Below are positions 43,055 to 54,289 of a stretch of 64,000 bases of DNA, one piece after another (the first letter of the stretch is position 1; each line of letters opens with the position of its first letter). The translations under genes were made by a program, and so were the position numbers. The DNA comes from Drosophila persimilis (lineage: Eukaryota > Arthropoda > Insecta > Diptera > Drosophilidae), in NCBI RefSeq assembly GCF_003286085.1, contig NW_020825435.1:55289-119288 (forward strand), in the 5' to 3' direction. Under the pieces are notes generated by a model. It was not told the origin of the DNA, did no database searches, and saw nothing but the letters and a program-made list of their open reading frames with translations.

Positions 43055-45089
43055 TGAGCCCAAAAGTCGGTCCTGAGGCAGCCACTAAAAACAGATGGAA
43101 ACATCAACTCACATAATCATGAAAAATGTTCAATACGTACTCACCTGACACGCCATCGACATAGCTGCCCCACCAGCAGATGCCACGACAAATAGACCAA
43201 ACTTTTGCTGCTAATTTGACGACATTCTTGGAATATATTGACGACGCTCCTGACAATTCACCGCACAGGTCCAGAGCAGCCACTGAAATAATACAAAATG
43301 ACGTCAATACACACATCAACACAATATGGACAAAACCCAAAATAATCACACGTACCTGCCACGCCTCCGACAGATCTGCCCCTCCAGCAGCTGCCCCGTC
43401 ATCAACACCACACATCTGATGCCAATTGGACGACATTTTGGGATTTACTGACGACGCTCCTGACAATCCACCGCACAGGTCCAGAGCAGCCACTGTAAAC
43501 AAACCAAAATGACGTCAATACACACATCAACACAATATGGACAAAACTCAAAATAATCACTCGTACCTGCCACGCCTCCGACAGATCTGCCCCTCCAGCA
43601 GCTGCCCCGTCATCAACACCACACATCTGATGCCAATTGGACGACATTTTGGGATTTATTGACGACGCTCCTGACAATCCACCGCACAGGTCCAGAGCAG
43701 CCACTGTAAATAAACCAAAATGACGTCAATATACACATCAACACAAAATGGTCCAAACATACACAAAACATACGTACCTGCCACGCCTCCGATAGATCTG
43801 CCTCTCCAGCAGTTGCCACACCAAATTCACCATCCACTTTCTGCCAAATGGGCGAAATTTGAAGGCCCTATCGCGGTCGCCAACAACATCCAGTCCTCAG
43901 GCTGCCGCTAAAAGGAGTAAAAACATCAATTCACACATCAACACAAAATGGTCCAAACTCACTCAAAACATACGTACCTGCCACGCCTCCGATAGAGCTG
44001 CCTCTTCAGCAGTTGCCACACTAAATTCGACATCCAATTCCTGCAAAATGGGCGAAATTGAGGCCCCTATCGCCGTCGCCATCAACATCCAGACTGCCGC
44101 TAAAAAGAAGAAAAAACATCAATTCACGCATCAACACAAAATAGCCAATACTTTTACTAATCACACTTACCTGTCAATACACTCACAGATCAGCCTCTCC
44201 AGTACCTACCTCGCCACCAACCGCAACATTTTGTTGCAAGTTGGGCCCAATTTGGACGCCCCTCCGACAACGCTGCCGTCAACCGATGGCCGTGACGTCA
44301 CGCCACCACCATCACAAAACAGCAGCGGCAATCCAACGACGAGGCCAGCCAATACAGACGACAATGGCCAGCGCTCCATCTCCATCTTCATCGACAGTGC
44401 ATCCGGGGTGGCCGGACCAGCAGCCACTCGGATGCAGCCAATCCGCATTCATTTGCGTCCATCTTCACTGCGGCCATTTCCACTGGTCATCGCACCCCGA
44501 TTGGCCGGACCAGTGTCAATCCCCATTTCTCCAGGCAGAAGCAACGTGGGCGGCCGGACCAGAGTCGCTCGCCAAACACCATCCACGCCAACTCCTGGAT
44601 CCAGCCTCTGCCAATTCCGATGCCGCAGATGCGTTATCTGCAGCATCACATACACGTGCACATCCAGCGCTGAGGCGGATGCGCCCTGTGCCATCCACAC
44701 TGCTCCAGACGACGACGATGATCCTCCAGTACCTGAAATAGAAAATAAATAGAATTAAATTAGTCTATAAATGTCATTAATGTTGCAATTTGTCCAAATA
44801 CTCATCTCTTTGTTTGTATAAATGTACGCCAATAATTGCGAATGTCAAAATAGGGCTACCAGACTGTAATACTGATAGAATGTAAACATGTCTGTAGATG
44901 TTAATGTTAATGTAATGTTAATGTCAATTGCCCGCAAAAATTCAAAAGAACATTATTGTTGTTAGTTAAGCTTAAATGTAAATTGCCGAAGTTATGGCAA
45001 TAAGAAAAGCTGGAAATAAACTCCGCCAGTAGCAAAGCTGGCGGGCGAGTGTGCGCATCGTAGGCGTGCACGCGCATCTAATTACATCG
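43055..45089 (+). other. E7 3'UTR with six antisense introns
   Basis: The longest repeat block in the window. Minus-strand introns: 44100-44170, 43908-43977, 43704-43777, 43493-43566 (donor GTACGA), 43283-43355 and 43085-43144 (GTGAGT donor, 60 nt). From about 43670 to 44760 it matches the E1 3'UTR 8860-9950 essentially base for base, then diverges. AATAAA is at 45015-45020 and the hairpin at 45023-45044. Confidence 0.76.
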
Positions 45090-45328
45090 AAAAAAAAAAA
45101 AAAAAAAGTGACTTGTGTTTTTTGTTGTTTTATGTGGAACTTTAAATGTAATAAAATACATGTTTAAACCGGGATTAAATTAAATGAAAACTAAATAAAC
45201 AATATGTGCCAAATAATTGCAAATAATGCAATATAATCATCTGTAACCGTGCCGTAATAGTGAAGCCAATAAACCCAACTGAGGAAAGAGGAAAAGCAAG
45301 CTACTGAGTACCTGGACCAGGCCACCAA

Positions 45329-46493
45329 ATGGACGCACTTGCTCCAAATCTGACGACCAACAAAATGGATGTTATGGATGATATGGACAACTCGGCAAGA
45401 GCCGAAGCGGGTGGTGAGTGCGTTACTCAAAATAGTGCTACCGATATAATGACCAGGCCCCTGGGAGGGAACCCCTCCGCAAATGCTTCCCTCTTCGAAC
45501 CAATGTTCGACTCAGAGGGGGATGCGGATCTGGCTGAGTTGGAGACGGACTCGCCAGAGAGTACCCTGAGCTCCTTGGGAGCTACGGTGCTGGAGTTCGA
45601 GCGTCGTTTCGTGGACAGGGGTTTATATGTTAGAAAATACCCGCCAATCCCACCAAAAACAGACGCCAACATACAAGAAAAACCGCCATCAAATACACGT
45701 ACAAACACGCAGACAAAAATAGCCCCCAGCGAAAGTGCAACGGGTTCCAAAAATAGCGGCGCTTTCGCACTAACAAAAGAGCATTTAAGTGCACATAAAC
45801 AAAACAAGAACAAATGTTATGCCCATATGTTTTCGCGCCAAAACATTAGCGAAAACAATAACAATCAAACAACTCACACAAGCATCAGAGAGAGCGACGC
45901 TTGCGCTCTCTCGGCAGCCGAACCCTCGGCGCACAATCAAAACGGAGGCTCGTCACATCAAGCCCCAAAGCGTTTGCCGCCAAACATGCACTCACACACT
46001 TATGACAAAAAGAGAGATGCTTGCTCTCTCCCGCCGAACCAAAACACAAACACATACAAGAACGAAGCTAGCCTGACCTACGCCAATAACAAAACACAAA
46101 CAAACACATTGACTTATGCCGAAACTGTAAACGGCATACAGAAAAACAATGACCAGCAACAGCAACAAAGTTTGACGACAGCTGAACGCAATAATACTAG
46201 CAGAAGCAGAAAATGCTTGCTGCCCACTCTGACTCAGGCGGACGAGCATAATACTCAGACAAGGCCTAGTACCAGAACACAGCTGGTAAAGGAATGGCTA
46301 ATTAGCGTTCCCCCGCTACTGGCCAATGAAATGCCCTCGCCCCTGCCCCTTACCCCTATAGCAAAGGATAAATTGACTACAAATTCGTTTCGCTCGCCGC
46401 TCAAAAGAAGATGCGCGGCGATCGAAACGGATACAGATGACGATGACTTCACCTGCCTCACTCTGGACACGCCCATGTTCAAGAGCCAATTCG
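45329..46493 (+). pseudogene. gag: E8 gag, 5' part
   Basis: The first 388 codons of a normal Gag, through the basic SPLKRRC segment, end at KSQF where the LTR begins; the frame adds one residue and stops in the LTR. The N-terminal block is of the NSATDIMT type. The target duplication TTCG occupies 46490-46493. Confidence 0.9.
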
Positions 46494-48797
46494 TGTAATG
46501 TGCAAGAAATTCTTATTCTTAGAGGTGTGAGATTGTATGTACGGATGGAGGTTGTACCTACATTTTTTGACGGTCAGACACCAATAGTATAGCAGGATTT
46601 CGGAACGTGTACCTCTAGCTATGCTCTAACTAGCTCGCCGGAATGTCGTGGGATCTTTCCTACTCTCCTATTTGCCATACGAACACATTCGCAAAGATGT
46701 TTTAGGTACACTTGATTTAATGTTCAAAAGGAACTCTATAAAAGAAATCAAAAAAAAGAAAAGAATGGGAATTTTAACTAACTGGCTAACCGACTACCGA
46801 CAAATAGTCAGGCTATATTCCGCCGCTCTCGGGGAACTCAGATGACTTTGACCCCTTCTCTACCCTCCCTACCTTTAGTATGCCGTTTAATCGACAGCAT
46901 AACCCTAATCAAGCGTATCTCTATTCGATCATCGGACTGCCTCAGGCTCTACTCAGGACAAACACAAAAGGTTTAATGTTCCATTATTATCTACTAATTA
47001 TTATTTAATAATTCAAAATTTACGGGTTTGGACTTCATGACTTTCTGGATGTGCATAAACTTAATACAAAGTAATTAGATAAAGAAAGAGGAAATAATAA
47101 CAAATTTATATCTAGTTATAATGTATATGTATATGTATATAGGACTTAGGTGTAGAGAATATGGCGTAAAAGAAATTAAATTGGAAAGAATAGAAAAAAA
47201 TATGATAATAATATAAAAAGAAGGCAAACGTGAAAGAAAAATTACTAGCCGATCGGCTTTAATTATCGCACGTATGTATATGGTTGTTCAACATACCGCA
47301 ATAGAAGTTTTACAAGACGTATATATATACTTTGAAAATACCCGAGATCTCCGTTTAAGGAAGCTCGTAACTCACTCATACTTTATACGAAATATCCGGC
47401 GTGTCCGTTGAGCTCAAGGGGCGACGTGGAAACATATTCTGAGGAAAGGAGAAAAATTATGAATATACATGTCTTCACTTCTAATTCGGATGAAACACCG
47501 ATTTTATCATTTCCATACCAGTTCGACGACGATTTGCAACTTAACGGCTGATCTTAAAACTATGTGGCTTTCACTTGCGCTGATTTCAATTATGGGTCAT
47601 TATATACATTGTTTGTTTTTCTCTTAACGTCTATACAATACAGTATTAAGATGAATAGCTAGTACGGAATTTAATCTTTAATAAAACAAAGAAAATGGAA
47701 AATCTCATAAATAGACTCAAAATTGATACTTTGGTACATTTTTTGATACGACGACTGTTAGCCGGCAGTGTGGATCGCAGCAGAATAATGTTTTTATTTC
47801 CCCAGTTTGGAAACCACTACACACACAACGAAGAAACTACGTGCGAAAGCTTTAGCCCCGCGCTTAACTCGTAAGCGAGAAGGGTGACGAGTGCGGCATA
47901 TTAGTTTCTCCGAATTCGCCAGAAAACCATTCTTGTCGTCTTACTCCAAGAAGTACATCAGTTTAAGTATGCATCCACATAACTTCAAGTTTCACTCAAG
48001 TATATCTTCGGGCGGCTTTTGCTAGTTTATTTGGTTGTAGTTATCGTTGGTTTATGTAGATGCTGGTCCCTGGGAAATCCGAGGTCTTTCCCAGAACTAT
48101 TAAGAAATCGATGGACTTTGACGGCTTCGTTATTGGAGGGGTCAATTGGTACTTTTTTTCTCTTTCCCGATGTCGAACGTAGTAAGATTTCCAGTCCTAG
48201 GATACAAGACTGTTAAAACTGTTTCACTATTGTACGATTCAAATACCTCTTGTCTTCTTTAAACCAAACCGAATAATACAATCCACCAGAACTTCAATTT
48301 AATTGGCACGTGTTTGATTGCACAACGTTTTCAAATTCACTGGATATATATATATATTGGCATAGAAAAATACCTCCGAGTTCGTACAGCTTCACTAAAG
48401 CAATGATCCATCTAGAAGTTTTATCACTAGCATTAGCCCTTGCGATCGGAACTTTACCTTCCACAACCAACGGGGAAATCATACGATGCTAAGCCAAGCT
48501 TACACATAGCTTCCACGACTAACGGAGAAATCGTACGATGCTAAGCAAAGCTTACACATAGCTTCCACGACTAACGGAGAAATCGTACGATTTCTAGTGA
48601 AGCTTTAAAACATAACTCCCACAGAACCACGCTGCTTCTCTCAATTAGATCTTAAGCTCTTCAGTGAAAGCTTTAAATACTTCTCTCTTATAATCAATCT
48701 CTTATCTTGTTTTAAAAAAGAAGAATTAATGTTGAACGCGAGGGCAATACTTCCCAAACTGTTCGCTGGAGTTTTAGAGTCACAACTGGCCACTACA
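46494..48797 (-). repeat. 3' LTR (2304 bp)
   Basis: Begins TGTAATGTGC and ends GGCCACTACA on the plus strand. It contains 2.6 copies of a 52-bp repeat (48458-48597) with a TCGTACGA core. No convincing polypurine tract is seen just inside it (48798-48850). Small open frames inside the LTR are not considered genes. Confidence 0.93.
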
Positions 48798-48857
48798 CCA
48801 CAGTTGAGGAAGCGCTAGTTTTAACTGGCGGGGCCTAAACAGAAAAAGGACAGTTGC

Positions 48858-51800
48858 CTAGGGTTGAACTTGTATGTCTTTGAGGTGAAATATTCCTATG
48901 TTTTTACCCTGTTCGTTTTTCAGTTGATAATAGGATGAGCCAACTCGTCTAGATACCACGGCTGAATTAAAAACCGGCGCTAACTTTGCATTGAACTTTT
49001 TAATAGCATTGCTTTGGCAGAAATTGCGGGCAAGTACTGGCTCTCCAACCTTAAACTCAACTTTTCGACAGCGTAGATTATATCTCCTAGCATTTTGTTC
49101 ATGTGACTCTTTCACCTTTTTCTTTGCCGATTCGCGAATGATTTGTAGTGCTTCCGGATAACTAATGCGGCTATCCTCCGATAAGAGTTTTAAGCGGCGA
49201 AGCAACTCATAGTCTTTGCCATTCAGAATCATATTTTGTCCAAAGGTTAGGAAATAGGGCGAGTACCCTGTGCTCTGGTGAATGTTGGATCTGAGAGCAG
49301 CACTGATTTCCGGTAATTTGGTATCCCAAGTGGAATGATCCTGGCTTATGTAAGCTCTTATAGCTGCTAACACCGATCTATTGAGTCTCTCACTGGCATT
49401 CGCCTGTGGTGAATATATCGCCGTCCGAACATGTTGTATTCCAAAGCGGGTTAGAAAAGCCTGAAAGGCTCCAGAAACGAATTGAGATCCGTTATCTGTT
49501 AATATCACCTCGGGGACTCCAAATGTACAGAACAAATAATTTTCAAGGTATTCGCACACCCGATTGGAAGTAAACACCCTAAGGGGGCATAGGAAATGAA
49601 ATTTTGTGAAGTGATCTACGATAATAAGTAAACCAATATGCCCTTTCTTGGATCGGGGATATGGACCCAGCAAATCCATATAAAGTTTTTGAAACGGACG
49701 ATCAGACACCATTGGTTTTCCCATGGGTGGTTTCAACACGGTGTTCGGGTGTTTGGTGAGACGACACACTTCACAATGAGTTACATACTCACGTATTTGC
49801 TTGTTCATTTTTGGCCAAAACAAATATCTTTTAATCTTTTCGATGGTTTTCCCTACTCCACTATGAGCGGCATTCGGCGGATCATGGGCCCGCGAGATTA
49901 CACCTTGGGTGAGTTCTCTAGGAATCCACAATTTCCAAGATAGATTATCTACACCCTTATTTCCCTGATCAGGTTCGGTTCTTTTGTAGACATAATCATT
50001 GAGAATCTTCAAATCTGGTAATTTATCTTGCTTAGCGCGAATATTGTCAATTAAGGTCATATATTCGGGTGATTTAAATTCTGCGGCAGATAGATCAACT
50101 ATCGGACCCTGCTCTTCCATTTCAGAAACAGTAACTTCATCTTTACGCGATAGGGCGTCCGCTACCACGTTTAGTGAACCCTTCCGGTGCGTTATTTCAA
50201 AAGAGAATCCCTGTAGTTTTATGGCCCATCGAGCTAATCTACCAGACAACTCCTTCTGACGCATAAGCCATTGTAATGAGGCATGATCGGTTATCACCTC
50301 GAATGCTTGACCTTCCACATAAGCACGAAACTTCTTAATTCCCTTTATCACCGCTAAACATTCTAATTCCGTAACTGAGTAGTTTTTTTGAGCTTTAGAT
50401 AGCTTCTCGGACATGAATGCTACGGGTAATTCTTCTCCTTCTTCGTTTTTCTGAGCTAACACACAACCAATTCCTACAGTACTAGCATCACATAACAGCA
50501 AAAAGGGTTTTGAGAAATCCGGCGTAGACAAAATGGGAGCTGACGTCAAGCACTGTTTAAGTTTTTCAAATGCCTGATTGGCCAAAGGGTTCCACGCATA
50601 CGCTTTCGGTTTCTTTAATAGTTCAGTGAGGGCGCAACTTACCGTTGCATAATTGTCGACGAAACGACGGTACCACCCTGCAAGACCAAGGAATCGTCGC
50701 AATTGTTTCACTGTCTTGGGAATGGGAAATTCTTTAATAGCTTCAATTTTACTCGGATCCGTTTTTACCTGTCCGTATCCGATGATGAACCCCAGATACT
50801 TAATCTCACGCATGCAAAAGTGCGATTTGGCAATGTTTATCGTAAGATTAGCCTTTCGTAAATGTACTGCAACTTCTCTCAGTAACATTAAATGGGATTC
50901 GAAATCATCGGATAAAATTAGTAAGTCATCGAGGTAAACAAACACTCTCGTACGTAAGTTAGCAGGTATTACCTTATCCATTAAACGACAGAGGGTTTGT
51001 GAGGCATTGGTTAGACCAAAAGGCATAACTTTGTATTGATACAGCGGACGGTTAGGTATGGTAAACGCGGTATATTGGCGTGAAGACTCCTCTAGAGGAA
51101 TTTGCCAATAAGCATGCTTCATATCGAGTCCCGTTATGTATTTGGCAGGTGGCAATCGACTGAGTATCCCATCTATATGGGGAAGGGGGTATGCATCTTT
51201 TCGGGTATATTTGTTGATCTCTCGAGAATCGAGGCATAACCTATTCTTGTTCCCTTTCTTTACTAGGACGCAATTGCTACTCCATGGACTATTTGAAGGT
51301 TCTATCACGCCCAGCTTAATCATCTTCTCTACTTCTTCGAACATCACTTTCTCTTTCGCGGGTGATATGGGCCAATGTCGTTGTTTGACGGGTACTTCGG
51401 CATTGATTACCATAGAATGTTGTATTAGGTGTGTACGACCTAGTCCGTCGCATTCATATGACGGGAAGGTTCTTATTACCGCCTCTAATTGGTTCCTTTG
51501 TTCTTCATTTAGAGAGTGCATTTTAGGCGTTTCCTTCATAACCGTGTCGTCTCTATTCTCCAAACAGCTCACAGTTCCTTCTCGGGTCAATAATTGGGAT
51601 AGAAGACCGAAATCTTTCCAAAAGTCAACTCCTAAATAAACATCTTGTTTTAAAGCTGGGATGATAAAGAACTCTACTTCCTTAACTGTTTTACGGAATT
51701 CTATCGGAACCACCAATTTGGACACTACGGTACAAGCTTCGTTGCTGGCAGTGCGTACGGTTCCCGAACACTTCTGAGATTTTGGGTGATGTTCTAAAAA

Positions 51801-51995
51801 GGTTGCTGCTCTCCCACCCAAACAACTAATGGTTGCTCCTGAATCTAGCAAAGCCTTATAAGTTTGCCCTTCGATCATTATCTCCGTGTACAATCGGTTA
51901 TCTGAACTCAGGATAACTGCTGAGACTAAACGTTTTCGAACAGATTGGACCTTTTTCCAGAACGCTCGTCTCCGGACCGTCGATCGTTTGGGCAT
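48858..51995 (-). CDS. pol: LTR-element Pol (1045 aa): protease, RT, RNase H, integrase
   Basis: Polyprotein for cDNA synthesis and integration. Domains in order: aspartic protease (DSGA at 51-54); RT with D291 in GLDMKHAYWQIP and YLDD at 354-357; RNase H with D503, E545 and D570; integrase zinc module (H704, H711, C741, C744) and catalytic D774, D834, E869; C-terminal GPY/F-like region (about 975-1045). All key residues are present and there are no internal stops. The ORF begins with ATG directly after TGA, in the same frame as gag but 144 bp downstream of its stop, so the way it is expressed is not obvious. The ORF start before about residue 22 may not be the natural N-terminus. Confidence 0.93.
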   Translation of the reverse strand: MPKRSTVRRRAFWKKVQSVRKRLVSAVILSSDNRLYTEIMIEGQTYKALLDSGATISCLGGRAATFLEHHPKSQKCSGTVRTASNEACTVVSKLVVPIEFRKTVKEVEFFIIPALKQDVYLGVDFWKDFGLLSQLLTREGTVSCLENRDDTVMKETPKMHSLNEEQRNQLEAVIRTFPSYECDGLGRTHLIQHSMVINAEVPVKQRHWPISPAKEKVMFEEVEKMIKLGVIEPSNSPWSSNCVLVKKGNKNRLCLDSREINKYTRKDAYPLPHIDGILSRLPPAKYITGLDMKHAYWQIPLEESSRQYTAFTIPNRPLYQYKVMPFGLTNASQTLCRLMDKVIPANLRTRVFVYLDDLLILSDDFESHLMLLREVAVHLRKANLTINIAKSHFCMREIKYLGFIIGYGQVKTDPSKIEAIKEFPIPKTVKQLRRFLGLAGWYRRFVDNYATVSCALTELLKKPKAYAWNPLANQAFEKLKQCLTSAPILSTPDFSKPFLLLCDASTVGIGCVLAQKNEEGEELPVAFMSEKLSKAQKNYSVTELECLAVIKGIKKFRAYVEGQAFEVITDHASLQWLMRQKELSGRLARWAIKLQGFSFEITHRKGSLNVVADALSRKDEVTVSEMEEQGPIVDLSAAEFKSPEYMTLIDNIRAKQDKLPDLKILNDYVYKRTEPDQGNKGVDNLSWKLWIPRELTQGVISRAHDPPNAAHSGVGKTIEKIKRYLFWPKMNKQIREYVTHCEVCRLTKHPNTVLKPPMGKPMVSDRPFQKLYMDLLGPYPRSKKGHIGLLIIVDHFTKFHFLCPLRVFTSNRVCEYLENYLFCTFGVPEVILTDNGSQFVSGAFQAFLTRFGIQHVRTAIYSPQANASERLNRSVLAAIRAYISQDHSTWDTKLPEISAALRSNIHQSTGYSPYFLTFGQNMILNGKDYELLRRLKLLSEDSRISYPEALQIIRESAKKKVKESHEQNARRYNLRCRKVEFKVGEPVLARNFCQSNAIKKFNAKLAPVFNSAVVSRRVGSSYYQLKNEQGKNIGIFHLKDIQVQP

Positions 51996-52139
51996 TCACA
52001 TTTTCTGAATCTAACTCTTTGCTCTCCATCGTTTGAGTCGCTACATCTATACCTGTACAAATTTGGTGTAGTATCATATCCGGTTTTACGTCAACTACCC
52101 CTTCGGAAAGCCCTTTTAAGGTAGTTGGTTTACTTTCGT

Positions 52140-53699
52140 TTAGTTGCTGTTCTTGGTCGGATGTACTGACTGGGCTCCGGTCGGTACATCCCGTTTAAAG
52201 TTTTTCGCTGGGTTACATTTGACGCATCGAGGCTTATAAATATCCTTCGCACCACAACCATAGCAGAAAATTCGCCTTTCTCCTAAACAATCCTCAAAAC
52301 GATGCCCTTCCTGGTCGCAGTTCCAGCATACTAGTTTCTTACGATAAATCTGCGAAACGTCTTCTTCCTCTATATCTTCATTGTCCGTAAGTATTTCTGC
52401 TACATTCGGTTTGCCGAATTTACCTCTTGGAAAAGGGTTATGGTTGTCTTTACAGAAGTTTTCATGCTTGCGAACTTCTTCTCTCAGGCCAGTTCGATCG
52501 CTGATTTTGAGATGCAAGAGTTCATATCTGAGGGCTGTTTTTGCGTTACGTTTTAAAATGTCTACTAACTTATTTTCGCTAACCTCGTGTGAGAGCCTGG
52601 ACACTAATTCTTCGACGGCCGTCTGATAATCGTCAAACGATTCACCCTCTCTCTGACGGCGTTTTCTAATCAACTCCCACAAATCGAAATCATCTTTAGC
52701 ATCATCGAATCGTTGTCTAAACGAGGCAGAAAAAGTTTGCCAAGAAAACTGTGGGTTCTTTCTATGGAAGTTCCAAAACCAATCGCTGGCTTTAGCCGAG
52801 AAAAGCAGATGCATATTGTCACAGAGTAATTCGTAATCGTTATTTAAAGTGGAGGATGTAAGTGAACGAACCCTGTACAGGAATTCGTCGACGTGCATAG
52901 CGTCTTTGGATCCGTCAAACTTTAGTCGCCAGCTGGCTAAGATATTAGCGGCCTTCCCAGGAGCTATCGCCCTGTTAGCGGCATTTGGATGTGGTAATCC
53001 CCTTTCCCTTCCGTTTTCTGAAGACAACGAGTTTCCTGATATATTAGGCTCATGATTTTGCCTTGTCGCTTGCACAGGCGTGCTATCTGAAGCTATTGTC
53101 ATCCTACCTAATTGTTCGCGTAGATTTTCCTCGATCAAAGTCTTCACGAATGAACCTAGCTCCACCATCATGTCTTTCTGTTGACCTTTTATCAAGGCTT
53201 GCATTACCTCAATGGTTCTTTCCGGCATATCTCCTTCGGCCGACCTATGGCTGATACTGCCCAAAGAGTTATCCCGAAACTGTTGAGACTGCAACCTAGT
53301 ATGCATCCCTCTGCGCGATGTAGTTCCCCGTCCCAGTTTAGGCCTAGCCCCTCTTGACTTTTGAGGTCCTATCTCTGAAGCGTTTGACTCTGGATTGGAG
53401 CCTCCTTCTAACGGCACTATACCCGAACCCATGTCGGGTGGTAATTCGGCTGCTAGAGTGTTCTCATCAAACGAAAGTTCCTCCGGATTCACCTCCGCCC
53501 TACATACGGGGCAATTTCTGTTATTTTTCAGGAATTCTTTCATGCAAGTATCATGATACCGGTGACCACAAGACGCAGTACATATTAGTTGATTTCTTCT
53601 TATGGCTTCTTGACATATACCACAGATCTGGACGTCCCTGTCACCCGACGCCTTGCCCCCCGGGGTACGTTGTACTGGTGACATGTTAAGGTAACCCAA
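52140..53699 (-). CDS. gag: LTR-element Gag with N-terminal RING-H2 finger (519 aa)
   Basis: Structural protein of the particle. Residues 26-66 form a complete RING-H2 finger: C26, C29, C44, H46, H49, C52, C63, C66. RING fingers of this kind usually recruit ubiquitin-conjugating enzymes. A retrotransposon-gag (capsid-like) domain follows (about 255-400; SWRLKFDGSKDAMHVDEFL), then a canonical CCHC knuckle (CWNCDQEGHRFEDC) and a second cysteine cluster with C-x2-C-x9-C-x2-C spacing, not a standard knuckle. The RING is in frame with the rest and near the N-terminus, so it is part of this Gag and not a neighbour. Confidence 0.9.
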   Translation of the reverse strand: MGYLNMSPVQRTPGGKASGDRDVQICGICQEAIRRNQLICTASCGHRYHDTCMKEFLKNNRNCPVCRAEVNPEELSFDENTLAAELPPDMGSGIVPLEGGSNPESNASEIGPQKSRGARPKLGRGTTSRRGMHTRLQSQQFRDNSLGSISHRSAEGDMPERTIEVMQALIKGQQKDMMVELGSFVKTLIEENLREQLGRMTIASDSTPVQATRQNHEPNISGNSLSSENGRERGLPHPNAANRAIAPGKAANILASWRLKFDGSKDAMHVDEFLYRVRSLTSSTLNNDYELLCDNMHLLFSAKASDWFWNFHRKNPQFSWQTFSASFRQRFDDAKDDFDLWELIRKRRQREGESFDDYQTAVEELVSRLSHEVSENKLVDILKRNAKTALRYELLHLKISDRTGLREEVRKHENFCKDNHNPFPRGKFGKPNVAEILTDNEDIEEEDVSQIYRKKLVCWNCDQEGHRFEDCLGERRIFCYGCGAKDIYKPRCVKCNPAKNFKRDVPTGAQSVHPTKNSN

Positions 53700-54266
53700 T
53701 AATACGAGTTCTGATCACTAAATGTGGAAATCCCTAATTATAGGACCAAAACTTCAATAAATTTTACAAAATTTTCCTAAATACCCAATATTTGTCCTTT
53801 TCGAGCCTGACTCCGTCCGGTATACGCTTTCTCTTGCCGCCGGAATATAACCTCAATGAAATCTAAATTGGTCTATTGTATGTTTATGTGGTCAGTATTC
53901 TGGCAATGGCTAATTTCCAAATCCATATCTAGAAAATTAGACTTCCGAAAGCCATCGATACTCTTCCTTCATAAACTCTTTTGGGGTTATCCTATTATAA
54001 TTTGGGCCGACCTATCCGCCTTTGTGAATAGCTGTCGTATATTCGCAAATTAATTCTGGTACCCTTAAAAAAAATCAGCTTCCATCCCATGCTACCTGGC
54101 GGATTCTATTTGGTTAGGTATTCCGAAACTCAGAATCTTAAACCCAAAATTCCATCAATATCCTCCGTTACGGTAGTTGGACTGGACTTATTAATTTTAA
54201 TGTGGAATTTAAAATTGCAACGAGCTAAGTTTTTGGGGGTTTTAACCAGTAGTAACTAGTACTCGG
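53700..54266 (-). other. 5' leader of the LTR element
   Basis: About 570 bp between the primer site and the gag start on the minus strand. It is A/T-rich and carries no gene I can support. Packaging signals would be expected here but cannot be recognised by eye. Confidence 0.6.
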
Positions 54267-54284
54267 GCCCCACGTTGGGCGCCA
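54267..54284 (-). promoter_or_regulatory. Primer binding site for tRNA-Lys(CTT)
   Basis: On the minus strand TGGCGCCCAACGTGGGGC, 18 bases, exactly complementary to the 3' end (with CCA) of tRNA-Lys(CTT) as I know it. It begins five bases after the 5' LTR end (54290). Confidence 0.9.
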
Positions 54285-54289
54285 ATCTA

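Larger units (their letters stand above)
40303..45107 (+). mobile_element. E7: HeT-A-like element with deleted gag
   Basis: A near copy of E5 through the end of gag, then a different 3'UTR. It ends with A18 at 45090-45107. Confidence 0.87.

Noticed and set aside
46648-46845. 65-codon ORF in the LTR, present in both LTRs
   Set aside because: Duplicated with the LTR, no domain, and on the strand opposite to the element.
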